From: Actinoplanes sp. NBRC 103695
GTDB taxonomy: Bacteria; Actinomycetota; Actinomycetes; Mycobacteriales; Micromonosporaceae
Length of the DNA: 64,000 nucleotides
Direction: 5' to 3'
Assembly (NCBI RefSeq): GCF_030269485.1
Contig: NZ_BSTL01000031.1
Location: 1 to 64,000 of the forward strand
Made by a program: the position numbers and the translations under genes. The notes beneath the pieces were generated by a model. That model was not told the origin of the DNA. It was given only the letters and a program-made list of their open reading frames with translations, and ran no database searches. Positions 55,502 to 64,000 of the stretch are shown here, piece by piece. Every line of letters begins with the position of its first letter. Positions within the stretch are counted from its first letter, which is position 1.

Positions 55502-55676
55502 GGCAGGCGGCGCTGGGCACCAGGATCGTGCGGCCCCGGATCGCCACCGAGGTCGGGGTAGAGAGGCCGTCGGCGGCGGTGAGCAGGACGGTCCGGCGGT
55601 TGTGGCGGACGGCCACCACCTCGCTCGTGGAGATGAGCGCGGCGATGACCTCGTCGCCTCGCCCGGTGAACGCGGA
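55455..55676 (-). pseudogene. 3' remnant of an SMP-30/beta-propeller lactonase-like gene
   Basis: 73 readable codons ending in TGA at 55455: FTGRGDEVIAALISTSEVVA, LLTAADGLSTPTSVAIRG and LVPSAACLTRSDPDLL look like the last strands of a propeller enzyme. A stop codon in the same frame (55677-55679) and no continuing homology show that the 5' part is gone. The remnant overlaps the end of mcrC by 47 bp. The rest of 55502-55811 holds no gene. Confidence 0.55.
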
Positions 55677-55811
55677 TCAGATCCTGGTCGCCTGCACGGC
55701 ACCGGCGGGTTCGCCCTCGGCCGCGGCGCTCGCCCTGCTGGCGCACGTCAGCGGTGCCGAGGGTGAATCCGGGCCCGTGCCGGAACGGGGGATCCAGCAC
55801 GGGCCCGGTGG

Positions 55812-56654
55812 TCAGCAGGCCTGGTAGGGCCCGTTCGGCGAGACGGCGGTGTCCCGCCGGACGACCGACACCGAGGCGCCGACCGCGTTGCACGCCTTGG
55901 TGAAGCCGTTCGCCGTGTACTCGATGACGATCACGTTGTTGCCGTACAGCTCCTGGTAGCCGCCGCACTCGGTGTAGCGGCCGCACTCCTCGGCGACGGC
56001 GAAGTCGAGACCGGCGTCGCGCCCGGCCGTGCCGATGCCGCCGTCCCCGAGGTCACCGATCGTGTTCTTCTGGGCGATGGCCAGGCCCTTGCTGTGCGCG
56101 TGCGAGATCAGCAGCGAGATGTACGCGATGGCGTCCTGCTCGTCGATCAGCCCCTGGGACCGGCTGAACGAGTCGAGGTTGTCCGGCTCGACGGCCTTGA
56201 ACCCGTTGGCCGCGCAGCCGTCGATCCACCCGTTCACCACGGCGGCGACGGCCCGCCGCTTGGCGTCGGTGGTGATGTCCAGCAGGATCTCGTCCCACTG
56301 CCCGTCGACGACCTCCTTGCCGCGGGAGTCTTTCAGGGTGAGGCCCCGGGACCGCCAGTCGTCGATCTCCGACTGGATCGGCTGCGTCTGGAAGGCGTTG
56401 ACGTAGCAGATGTTGTAGAGCCCGGCGGCCGGCGGGTCCTGCCGGTCCCGGCTGACCACACGGACCCCGGAGGGCGGTGTGTAGGCGCCGCCGATCTGGT
56501 AGTCGAACTTGGCGTTGGCCGTGGGCGGGGTGACGGCGGCGGCGACCCGGGACACCCCGGCGTCGGCGGTGGCGACGGTCGTGGTGATGCCGATGCCGGC
56601 GGTGACGATGGCGCCCAGCGTGAGCGCGAGAATGCGACGTGATGCGATGGCCAC
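55812..56654 (-). CDS. Secreted GH114-like endo-alpha-1,4-polygalactosaminidase family protein
   Basis: 280 aa. Signal peptide (RILALTLGAIVTAGIGITTT). The TIM-barrel core has the family hallmarks ICYVNAFQTQP, GQWDEILLDITTDAKR, the acidic FKAVEPDNLDSF and LAIAQKNTIGD, with AVAEECGRYTEC and IVIEYTANG near the end. Related proteins cleave galactosaminogalactan-type polymers; exact substrate here is unproven. The 119-bp gap to 56774 holds a short AT-richer repeat (TCAATAGGTGTCAATAAGG). Confidence 0.85.
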   Translation of the reverse strand: MAIASRRILALTLGAIVTAGIGITTTVATADAGVSRVAAAVTPPTANAKFDYQIGGAYTPPSGVRVVSRDRQDPPAAGLYNICYVNAFQTQPIQSEIDDWRSRGLTLKDSRGKEVVDGQWDEILLDITTDAKRRAVAAVVNGWIDGCAANGFKAVEPDNLDSFSRSQGLIDEQDAIAYISLLISHAHSKGLAIAQKNTIGDLGDGGIGTAGRDAGLDFAVAEECGRYTECGGYQELYGNNVIVIEYTANGFTKACNAVGASVSVVRRDTAVSPNGPYQAC

Positions 56655-56773
56655 GGGAAAGTCTCCGATGGTCAGGGATCTGCCCCGCCTCAGGCAGGCA
56701 AACGCATGCCCTGGCGATCTGGAGGGCTCGATCGCGTCGACGCAACCCTATCAATAGGTGTCAATAAGGAAGA

Positions 56774-59700
56774 TCAGGTCCAGATGATCGGTTCGGGCGG
56801 ATCGTATCGGCAGGTGAAGCCGGTCGACACGGTCGCGCGGAGGTGCCCGGCCAGCGCCGGGTGGCCGCTGTCCAGGCGGCGCAGCGTGGTTCGGATGCGT
56901 TCGGTGACCGCCTTGCGGGTGCGTTCCGCCTGGTCGCCGAGGCGTCGTGATCTGCCGCCCAGGCCGGTGGCGCGGCGGATCTCGTCGATCAGGACCCCGC
57001 GTTCGCCGTCCAGCTCGGCCGCCCTGCCGTCGTCGCCGCGGGCCAGGGCCGCCTCGATCCGCTCGTCGAGCTGGTCCAGCCGGGCCCGGTAGGACGCCTT
57101 CGCCCGTTCGTCGATGACCGGGTCGGCGCCCATCCGGCGGGCGGCGCCGGCCGCCGCGCCGGCCGCGGGAGCCAGCAGGTCGGCCGCCGGTACGTCGACG
57201 CCGGGGCGGCCGAGCAGCACGCGCAGGTCGTGCAGCCCCTTGGTGTCGGGCAGGTGCACGGTCACCCCGTCGTACGTCAGCGTCCACACGCGGCCGTCGA
57301 GGCGGAACACGTTCGAGGACGACGCCGGGACGGCCGCCGCCGGGGCGGAGTCCACCAGGTGGGTCAGGCGGGTGGCCGCCGCCTCGCGTGCCACGACCGC
57401 GGCGATCTCGGCGGCGCGCCGGTCGTCGCCCGGCCGGCCGCGGGCGGCGAGGGCCCGGCTCTTCCCGTGCCGTGCCCGCAGCGACCAGGCGACCGCTCCC
57501 ATCCGCGCGGCCGCAAGCTCCGCGTCGGTGAACGCGGCCACCGCGGCGTCCCAGTCCCGGTCGGCGGCGTCGAGCACCGCCAGCCAGTAGGCGACCGGCC
57601 CGTCGATCGACGACCCGAACATCGTCAGCCAGCTGCCGGCCAGCGGCGCGAGGTCGGCGCGGACCCGTTTGCGGTCCTCGTGGTCGTCGCCGGCGGCGGC
57701 GAGCTGGGCTCGGAGGCGCAACCACATCGGCTCGTACCAGCGCGACGGGGGCGCCATCCGGCCGATGTGGTGCGCGGCCGCGGCGATCTCGCCCCGCTCG
57801 GCCGCCGAGACGGCGAGGAGCAGGTCGGGGTGCGGATGCGCGTGTCCCTCCGGGGAGCGCACCAGAGCGTCCGCGGCGTCGCAGTGGCCCTGTGCCAGCT
57901 CCAGCGTCCAGAGGTGCTGGAAGCGCAGCGCCGCCAGGTCGCCGTTGGGCTCGTCGAGGTCCTCCGCGAGCAGTGCCCGGGCCTCCGCGAACCGGCCGGT
58001 CAGGGTGGCCGTCGCGACCCTCATCCACAGGCCGATCGACGAGCCGCCGGGGTCGCCGGGCGACAGCGCCGCCGGGTCGCCCCGCTCCAGGGCGGCCATC
58101 GCGTACAGCATCGAGGCCAGCTCGACCACCGACTCGTCGCCGGTGCGCCGGCCGGCCGCGTTGAGTTCCGCGGCGACCGCCTGGCGTTCGGCGGCCGTGC
58201 CCAGCGTCCAGATCGCGTCGTGCCGGGCCATCAGCGCGTCGGCCAGTGCCGCGTCGTCCCCGGAGGCGCGGGCGAGGTCGACCGCGCGGGCGGTCAGTTC
58301 CCGCTCCCGCGCCTGCTCGGTCGTGGCCGTCGCGTCCGCGCCGAACAACGCGGCGTACGCCTCGTCCACCAGATCCGTGGTCAGCCGGACCACCTCGGTG
58401 GGGTGCTCGCCCCAGACCGCCCGGCGCACCCGCAGCGCCACGCGGGTGAGCAGCTCCGGGTCGCCGGCCGCCCGGGCGACGTCGGCGACCTCCTGGAAGA
58501 TCAGCAGCGCCGCGGCCTCCTCCCCGACGTAGTGCCGGGTCGAGCCGAGGTCGAGGGCGATGGAGGTCCATTCGTGGCCGGCGTCCTGGGGCACGAGGCT
58601 CAGCGCGCGGGCGAGGTGGACGGTCGCCTCGGCCGGCGCCATCCGCCCCCAGGCGTCCTGCGCGGCCGCCCGCAGCAGGGCGACGGCCCGTTCCGGGGCG
58701 ACCTCGGGCGTGCCCAGGAACGCGTGGTGCGCGACCTCGCCGGGTGCCGCCCGGGCCGCGCAGGCGGGCAGGGCCTGGAAGGCCGCGACGGCGGCCGCGT
58801 GCCACCGGCGGCGCTCCGCCGGCGGGAGGCCGGCGGCGAGCGTCTCGCGGACGAGGTCGTGCACGAAGGCCCACCCGCCGGGCTCGGACCGGCGCACCAC
58901 CAGGCGGGCCGACACCGCCGCGGCGAGCAGGTCGCCGACCTCGGCGGCCGGCCGGCCGGTCATCGCGGCGAGCAGGTCGGCGTCGCCCTCCGGCCCCACC
59001 ACGGCGGCGGCGGTCAGCAGCCTGGTCAGGGCCGGGTCGAGCAGCGCCAACCGGCGTTCCACGGCATCCCGGACGCCGGGCGCCACCGCGTCGGCGGAAC
59101 CGGTGGTCTGCCACAGCCGGGCGGTCTGCTCGACGAAGAAGGGGTTGCCGCCGGTCCGCCGATGAACCGCGGCGGCCGTCTCCGCCGCCGGTTCGCGCCC
59201 GGCGGTGCGCGTCAGCAGCTGGCTCGTCTCGCCGGGCGTCAGTCCGGTGAGGGTGATCACGGCGGCCTTGGGCAGCAACGGCAGCAGGATCGGGCCGAGC
59301 GGGTGGCCGGCCGCCTCCACCTCCGCGTCGCGGTACGTGCCGATCACCAGCAGCTGCTCGAACCAGGCGTGCCGGGCGACGAACTCGAGCAGCCGCGCCG
59401 AGGCCGGGTCGGCCCACTGGAGGTCGTCCAGCACCACCACGAGCGGACGATGCCGCGCGGCCGTGACGAGCAGCGTGGTGACCGCGTCGTGCAGGCCGAA
59501 CGTGTCGGCGCCGGCGTACCGGCGCTGGATGCCGCCGGCCTCGTCGAGCAGCGGCGCGAGCTCGTCACCGCAGGCGGCGCGGACCTCCGCCCAGGTCGGC
59601 GGGTCGAGCGCGCGGCGCAGACCGCGCAGCACCTGCACCCACGGCCAGTAGCTGGGCGCGCCCTCCCTGTCCCAGCACAGGCCGGTGGCCACGAGCGGAC

Positions 59701-59857
59701 CGGGGCCGGCCGCCGCGACCGTCTCGGCCACCAGCGCCGACTTGCCGATGCCGGCCTCGCCGGTCACCAGGACCAGGCCGCCGTGGCTGGCGAGGGTGCG
59801 TGCGATCGCCGACTCGAGCAGCGCCGACGAGCGTTCCCGGCCGATGAGCGCGGACAC
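56774..59857 (-). CDS. Large AAA_16 ATPase regulator-like protein without LuxR domain
   Basis: 1027 aa. N-terminal IGRERSSALLESAI, Walker A GEAGIGKSALV (~33-43), Walker B VVVLDDLQWADPAS, then a long TPR/helical region. The C-terminus is not LuxR: a WTLTYDGVTVHLPDTKGLHD module, a helical coiled region (YRARLDQLDERIEAALARGD) and a basic helix-rich end (AERTRKAVTERIRTTLRRLD) that may be a winged helix. Such proteins recur in actinobacteria as LAL-like ATPases of unknown role. It diverges from the drrA-like gene and could regulate the cluster to the right. Confidence 0.8.
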   Translation of the reverse strand: MSALIGRERSSALLESAIARTLASHGGLVLVTGEAGIGKSALVAETVAAAGPGPLVATGLCWDREGAPSYWPWVQVLRGLRRALDPPTWAEVRAACGDELAPLLDEAGGIQRRYAGADTFGLHDAVTTLLVTAARHRPLVVVLDDLQWADPASARLLEFVARHAWFEQLLVIGTYRDAEVEAAGHPLGPILLPLLPKAAVITLTGLTPGETSQLLTRTAGREPAAETAAAVHRRTGGNPFFVEQTARLWQTTGSADAVAPGVRDAVERRLALLDPALTRLLTAAAVVGPEGDADLLAAMTGRPAAEVGDLLAAAVSARLVVRRSEPGGWAFVHDLVRETLAAGLPPAERRRWHAAAVAAFQALPACAARAAPGEVAHHAFLGTPEVAPERAVALLRAAAQDAWGRMAPAEATVHLARALSLVPQDAGHEWTSIALDLGSTRHYVGEEAAALLIFQEVADVARAAGDPELLTRVALRVRRAVWGEHPTEVVRLTTDLVDEAYAALFGADATATTEQARERELTARAVDLARASGDDAALADALMARHDAIWTLGTAAERQAVAAELNAAGRRTGDESVVELASMLYAMAALERGDPAALSPGDPGGSSIGLWMRVATATLTGRFAEARALLAEDLDEPNGDLAALRFQHLWTLELAQGHCDAADALVRSPEGHAHPHPDLLLAVSAAERGEIAAAAHHIGRMAPPSRWYEPMWLRLRAQLAAAGDDHEDRKRVRADLAPLAGSWLTMFGSSIDGPVAYWLAVLDAADRDWDAAVAAFTDAELAAARMGAVAWSLRARHGKSRALAARGRPGDDRRAAEIAAVVAREAAATRLTHLVDSAPAAAVPASSSNVFRLDGRVWTLTYDGVTVHLPDTKGLHDLRVLLGRPGVDVPAADLLAPAAGAAAGAARRMGADPVIDERAKASYRARLDQLDERIEAALARGDDGRAAELDGERGVLIDEIRRATGLGGRSRRLGDQAERTRKAVTERIRTTLRRLDSGHPALAGHLRATVSTGFTCRYDPPEPIIWT

Positions 59858-59967
59858 CGATCTCCCCCCGGGTCGGACGGCGGTGCCATTCCCGCTGTGG
59901 CGCCGCCACGACCGGAATGGCGCCTCCGTGTCGAGGCAAGGCTACCGAACGTACAGGGAGGACCGCA

Positions 59968-60954
59968 GTGAGCGGGGACGCAGCACGATCACCGTCCGGC
60001 CGGGACGGACCGGCCATCGAGGCGAAGGGTCTCGTCAAGACGTTCGGCGAGACCCGCGCCCTGGACGGCCTGGACCTGACCGTCCCGGCGGGCGGGGTGT
60101 ACGGCGTTCTCGGGCCGAACGGAGCCGGCAAGACCACCGCCCTGCGCATCCTCTCCACGCTCCTGCGACCGGACGGCGGGACGGCACGCGTGCTGGGCCA
60201 CGACGTGCTCGCCGACGCGGACGGCGTGCGCCGCCGGATCAGCCTGACCGGCCAGTTCGCCTCGGTCGACGAGGAGCTGACCGGCCGGGAGAATCTGATC
60301 CTGCTGGGCCGGCTGCTCGGGTTCCGGCACGCCGACGCCGCCGCCCGGGCCCGCCGGCTGCTGACCGCCATCGACCTGGCCGACGCGGCCGACCGGCAGG
60401 CCAAGACCTACTCCGGTGGCATGCGGCGGCGGCTCGACATCGCGGCCGGCATCGTCGTCACGCCGGACCTGATGTTCCTGGACGAGCCGACCACCGGGCT
60501 CGACCCGCGCAGCCGCAACCAGGTGTGGACGATCGTGCGCGCGCTGGTCGCCCGCGGCACCACGGTGGTGCTGACCACGCAGTACCTCGACGAGGCGGAT
60601 CAGCTGGCCGACCGGATCGCGGTGATCGACCACGGCCGGGTGATCGCCGAGGGCACCCCGGGTGAGCTCAAGGCCTCGGTCGGGTCCGGGATTCTCCGCG
60701 TACGCGTGCAGGACCCGGCCCAGCGCTTCGAGGCGGTGCGGGTGCTGACCCGGGCGCTCGACGCCGACGTGCAGGTCGAGTCGGATCCGTCCGCGCTGAC
60801 CGTACGGGTGGACGACAGCGAGCGCAGCGTGCAGGCCCTCGCCGAGCTCAACCGCAGCGGGATCGCCACGGCGCAGTTCGCCCTGGGCCAGCCGACCCTC
60901 GACGAAGTCTTCCTGGCCCTGACCGGCCACAGTGTGAAGGAGGTGGCCGCGTGA
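59968..60954 (+). CDS. DrrA-type ABC exporter ATPase
   Basis: 328 aa, GTG start with AGGGAGG 6 nt upstream. Walker A GPNGAGKTT, signature YSGGM, Walker B LMFLDEPTTGLDP, switch His region VVLTTQYLDEADQLAD, and the C-terminal DrrA extension. Daunorubicin-resistance type ATPases energise export of antibiotics with a DrrB permease. Its stop overlaps the permease start (GTGA). Confidence 0.93.
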   Translation: MSGDAARSPSGRDGPAIEAKGLVKTFGETRALDGLDLTVPAGGVYGVLGPNGAGKTTALRILSTLLRPDGGTARVLGHDVLADADGVRRRISLTGQFASVDEELTGRENLILLGRLLGFRHADAAARARRLLTAIDLADAADRQAKTYSGGMRRRLDIAAGIVVTPDLMFLDEPTTGLDPRSRNQVWTIVRALVARGTTVVLTTQYLDEADQLADRIAVIDHGRVIAEGTPGELKASVGSGILRVRVQDPAQRFEAVRVLTRALDADVQVESDPSALTVRVDDSERSVQALAELNRSGIATAQFALGQPTLDEVFLALTGHSVKEVAA

Positions 60955-61793
60955 CGACCGATCTCGCCGCCGGTGAGGCGATCGACTTCGAGCTGCTGTC
61001 GGTGCTGGACGAGGGCACCCGGCCCCGGCCGGCGGGCCGGTTCTCCGCCTCGGTCAGCCACCTGTACCGGGCCGCGCTGCGGGTCAAGCACAGCCCCGCG
61101 CAGATCATCGACGTGACCCTCTTCCCGGCCATCATGCTGCTGATGTTCACGTTCCTCTTCGGCGGCGCGCTGGCCGAGGGCGGCACCGGGGAGTACCTGC
61201 AGTTCTTCCTGCCGGGCGTGCTCGTGACGACGGTCCTGATGATCACCATGTACGTCGGCATGGGCCTGAGCAGCGACGCGGAGAAGGGTGTCTTCGACCG
61301 CTTCCGGTCGCTGCCGCTGTGGCGCCCGGCGGCGATCGTCGGACCGCTGCTGGCCGACGCCGCCCGGTACACGGCCGCCTCGATCATGATGCTGTCGTTC
61401 GGGTTCGTGCTCGGTTACCGGCCCGGCCCGGGCGGCGCCGCGGGCATCGCGCTGGCGGTGCTGCTGCTGATCGTGTGCGCGTTCTGCATGTCCTGGCTGT
61501 GGACGCTGCTCGGCCTGGTGGCCCGCAGCGAGCGGACGGTGACCACGGCCAGCATGACCATCCTCATGCCACTGACCTTCACCAGCAACGTCTATGTGGA
61601 TCCGTCGACGATGCCGGGCTGGCTCCAGGCGTTCGTCGGGGTGAACCCGATCAGTCATCTGGTGACGGCCGTGCGGGGCCTGATGGGCGGCACGGTGACC
61701 ACCGGCCAGATCGGGCTGGTGCTCGCCGAGGCGGCCCTCGTGCTGGCGGTGTTCGGACCGCTCACGATGCGCGTCTACCGCCGCCGAAACTGA
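60951..61793 (+). CDS. DrrB-type ABC-2 exporter permease
   Basis: 280 aa with six membrane segments (for example LFPAIMLLMFTFLFGGAL, LLVTTVLMITMYVGMG-like region, IALAVLLLIVCAFC). It contains the ABC-2 signature GVNPISHLVTAVRGL near the end. Coupled to the ATPase by GTGA overlap. Together they should export, and give resistance to, the product of the cluster starting here. Confidence 0.92.
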   Translation: MTTDLAAGEAIDFELLSVLDEGTRPRPAGRFSASVSHLYRAALRVKHSPAQIIDVTLFPAIMLLMFTFLFGGALAEGGTGEYLQFFLPGVLVTTVLMITMYVGMGLSSDAEKGVFDRFRSLPLWRPAAIVGPLLADAARYTAASIMMLSFGFVLGYRPGPGGAAGIALAVLLLIVCAFCMSWLWTLLGLVARSERTVTTASMTILMPLTFTSNVYVDPSTMPGWLQAFVGVNPISHLVTAVRGLMGGTVTTGQIGLVLAEAALVLAVFGPLTMRVYRRRN

Positions 61794-61890
61794 TTGTCAG
61801 GCCTTTGTGAAGCTATCTTCCGGGATCGGTAAAGCAATTGATTCCGGTGTTAGTTTCCCGTCGCATAGATGGCGAAATTGGGGAGACAGA

Positions 61891-63144
61891 ATGCTCGAGT
61901 ACGCCTCCGTACAATCATGTCGCGCGTGTGGGAACAAAGAACTGCTGACCGTTCTGGATCTGGGCCACCAGGCGCTCACCGGTGTTTTTCCGCGCAGTCG
62001 CGACGAGGCCGATCTGGTGGCGCCGCTGGAACTGGTGAAATGCTCGCCGGCCGGGTGCGGGCTGGTCCAGCTGCGGCACGACGCCGACATGAAGCTGATG
62101 TACGGCGAGCGGTACGGCTACCGCTCGAGCATTCGCCCGTTCATGATCAATCACCTCGGCACCAAGGTCGCGGACGCCACCGCGCTGCGCCCGCTGGACC
62201 CGGGCGACCTGGTGCTCGACATCGGCAGCAACGACGCCACCCTGCTGCGCCACTACGCGGACCAGGACGTCCAGCTGGTCGGCTGCGACCCGTCCGCGGA
62301 GAAGTTCCGGGACCGCTACCCGGACCGCGCGGAGCTGATCGTCGACTTCTTCTCGGCCGAGGCGGTCCGCACCCGGGTCGGCGACCGCAAGGCGCGGATC
62401 ATCACGTCGATCGCCTGCTTCTACGACCTTCCCGACCCGATCGCCTTCATGCGCGACATCCGGGAGGTCCTCGCCGACGACGGCATCTGGATGCTCGAGC
62501 ACAGCTACCTGCCGTCCATGCTGGAGACCAACTGCTACGACAACATCTGCCACGAGCACCTGGAGTTCTACGCGCTCGCGCAGATCGAGTACATGGCCGA
62601 GCGCGCCGGCCTGCGGGTGCTGACCGCCAAGGTCACCGACGTGTACGGCGGCAGCCTCTGCACGGTCATGGTGAAGGACACCGACCCCCGTGAGGTGGAC
62701 GCGACCGCCCTCGACCGGCTCCGCGGCCTGGAGACCGACGCCAAGCTCGACACGATGGTCCCGTTCGAGGCCTTCGCGGGGCGCATCGAACTGCACCGCC
62801 AGGAGCTGCGCGAGTTCCTGGACACCTCGCGGACGGCGGGCAAGCTGACCCTCGGGTACGGCGCCTCGACCAAGGGCAACGTCGTGCTGCAGTACTGCGG
62901 CATCTCCGAGGCGGACATCGGGTGCATCGGCGAGGTCAACGAGGAGAAGCACGGCTGCTTCACCCCGGGCACGAAGATCCCGATCGTCTCCGAGGAGGCG
63001 GCCAAGGCGCAGAAGCCCGACCAGCTCCTGGTCTTCCCGTGGATCTTCCGGGAGGGCTACCTGGAACGGGAACAGGACTTCCTGGCCGGTGGCGGCGAAC
63101 TGATCTTCCCGCTCCCCCGCCTGGACCGGGTGGGCCGGCGATGA
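61891..63144 (+). CDS. Deoxysugar C-methyltransferase (TylCIII-like)
   Basis: 417 aa from ATG 61891; GGGGAG lies 5 nt upstream and the family starts with the zinc site (C10, C13, C51, C56). SAM-binding LVLDIGSNDATLLR (~107-120) follows. Then come EHSYLPSMLETNCYDNICHE, VYGGSLCTVMVK and the C-terminal LGYGASTKGNVVLQYCG, all hallmarks of NDP-4-keto-6-deoxyhexose C-3-methyltransferases. The 97-nt AT-richer leader (61794-61890) probably contains its own promoter. The stop overlaps the next start (ATGA). Expected product: a branched deoxysugar donor. Confidence 0.92.
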   Translation: MLEYASVQSCRACGNKELLTVLDLGHQALTGVFPRSRDEADLVAPLELVKCSPAGCGLVQLRHDADMKLMYGERYGYRSSIRPFMINHLGTKVADATALRPLDPGDLVLDIGSNDATLLRHYADQDVQLVGCDPSAEKFRDRYPDRAELIVDFFSAEAVRTRVGDRKARIITSIACFYDLPDPIAFMRDIREVLADDGIWMLEHSYLPSMLETNCYDNICHEHLEFYALAQIEYMAERAGLRVLTAKVTDVYGGSLCTVMVKDTDPREVDATALDRLRGLETDAKLDTMVPFEAFAGRIELHRQELREFLDTSRTAGKLTLGYGASTKGNVVLQYCGISEADIGCIGEVNEEKHGCFTPGTKIPIVSEEAAKAQKPDQLLVFPWIFREGYLEREQDFLAGGGELIFPLPRLDRVGRR

Positions 63145-64000
63145 GCGTCCAGACACGGACCGACGTCATCATCGTCGGCGCCGGCCCGACCGGGCTGATG
63201 CTCGCCGGTGAGCTGCGCGCCGGCGGGGTGGACGTGCTGGTCGTCGAGCGTCTGGCCGAGCCGTCCGGGCAGTCCCGCGGTCTGGGTTTCACCGCGCGGG
63301 CGATGGAGGTCTTCGACCAGCGCGGGCTGCTGCCCCGCTTCGGCACGGTGGAGACCAGCCCGATGGGGCACTTCGGCGGGCTGCCGCTGAACTTCGGCGC
63401 GTTCCCGGGCGGCCACTTCGGCGCCCGGGGCATCCAGCAGTCCCAGGTGGAGCGGGTGCTCGGCGAGTGGGCCGGTGAGCTCGGCGCGACGGTGCTGCGC
63501 GGGCACGAGGTGGTCGCCCTGACCACCGGCGCGGGCGGCGGCGACGACCACGTCGAGGTCGTCGCCCAAGGTCCCGGCGGGCCGGTCGTGCTGCGCGCCG
63601 CATGGCTGGTCGGTTGCGACGGCGGGCAGAGCCCGGTGCGCCGGCTCGCCGGCTTCGCCTTCGAGGGGTCCGGGTCGACCCGGGAGATGTTCCTGGCCGA
63701 CGTACGCGGATGCGAGCTGCCGCCCCGGTTCACCGGCATGCGGGTGCCCAACGGCATGGCCATGAACGCCCCGCTGGGCGGTGGCGTCGACCGCATCATC
63801 GCCTGCGAGCTGGGCGCGGCGCCGGCCGAGCGCACCGAGCCGGTGTCCTTCGCCGAGGTCGCCGGCGCCTGGCAGCGGCTCACCGGCGAGGACATCTCCG
63901 CGGGCGAGCCGGTCTGGGTCAGCGCGTTCGGCGACGCGGCCCGGCAGGCGACCGAGTACCGGCGCGGCCGAGTCCTGCTGGCCGGCGACGCCGCGCACAT
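63141..64000 (+). CDS. FAD-dependent aromatic monooxygenase (partial)
   Basis: The first 286 aa of a class A flavin monooxygenase cut by the window edge. FAD-binding VGAGPTGLMLAGEL at the N-terminus, LVGCDGGQSPVRRLAG in the middle and LLAGDAAH at the last residues seen. Resembles the hydroxylases that tailor aromatic polyketides. ATGA overlap with the methyltransferase. Confidence 0.9.
   Translation, partial: MSVQTRTDVIIVGAGPTGLMLAGELRAGGVDVLVVERLAEPSGQSRGLGFTARAMEVFDQRGLLPRFGTVETSPMGHFGGLPLNFGAFPGGHFGARGIQQSQVERVLGEWAGELGATVLRGHEVVALTTGAGGGDDHVEVVAQGPGGPVVLRAAWLVGCDGGQSPVRRLAGFAFEGSGSTREMFLADVRGCELPPRFTGMRVPNGMAMNAPLGGGVDRIIACELGAAPAERTEPVSFAEVAGAWQRLTGEDISAGEPVWVSAFGDAARQATEYRRGRVLLAGDAAH

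Noticed and set aside
55498..55827. Plus-strand 109-aa frame after mcrC
   Set aside because: The antisense frame encodes a recognisable propeller fragment; the plus frame has no family and no ribosome binding site.
57230..59971. Long plus-strand frame over the AAA ATPase gene
   Set aside because: Arg/Gly/Val-rich shadow; Walker motifs are on the minus strand.

Overview
The window comes from a high-GC actinomycete. GC-rich codon use, GAF-ANTAR regulators, a SARP/AfsR regulator, LtrA, DUF5994, DUF574-type methyltransferase, LamG and RHS surface proteins and stress-sigma-like promoters fit Micromonosporaceae (Actinoplanes or a relative); the family assignment is inference. Nothing was searched against a database.

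Layout. (1) 0.1-7.2 kb: accessory block. A short XRE regulator faces a string of small genes, a SAM methyltransferase, then a radical SAM/SPASM maturase translationally coupled to a 54-aa peptide and followed by an APH-fold kinase: a candidate RiPP locus. It ends in DUF2637 and DUF6907 genes of the type found on actinomycete integrative elements, and abuts a beheaded ECF sigma factor, so it probably arrived by insertion or rearrangement. (2) 7.3-15.6 kb: anti-sigma-like protein, secreted S8 peptidase, cobalamin methionine synthase (metH), glyoxalase-fold protein. (3) 15.6-20.8 kb: stress and signalling genes (LtrA, two GAF-ANTAR proteins, STAS protein, small membrane protein, frameshifted diacylglycerol-kinase-family gene) with SigB-like promoters. 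(4) 21.0-26.6 kb: two-gene operon of lysine 2,3-aminomutase and an epsilon-poly-lysine-synthetase-like membrane NRPS, framed by strong terminators; together they predict a poly/oligo-beta-lysine antibiotic. (5) 26.6-31.2 kb: DUF234-type ATPase with a tandem palindromic operator, and an AfsR-like regulator. (6) 31.2-43.5 kb: two giant secreted proteins in one operon, a six-LamG protein and an RHS protein with a 250-aa variable tail. (7) 43.6-52.8 kb: secreted GH5-like mannanase, DUF5994, fatty-acid desaturase with a textbook SigB-like promoter, region-2-only sigma-like protein, a second GAF-ANTAR pair paralogous to the first, copper radical oxidase with ricin-type lectin domain, secreted beta-propeller. 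(8) 52.8-59.9 kb: McrBC-type restriction pair, an SMP-30-like gene remnant, GH114-like protein, large AAA ATPase. (9) 59.9-64.0 kb: DrrAB-type exporter, deoxysugar C-methyltransferase and FAD monooxygenase, the left edge of a likely glycosylated aromatic polyketide cluster running out of the window.

No rRNA, tRNA, CRISPR array or complete insertion sequence was recognised. Very long open frames antisense to the large genes are GC-skew shadows and were left out.
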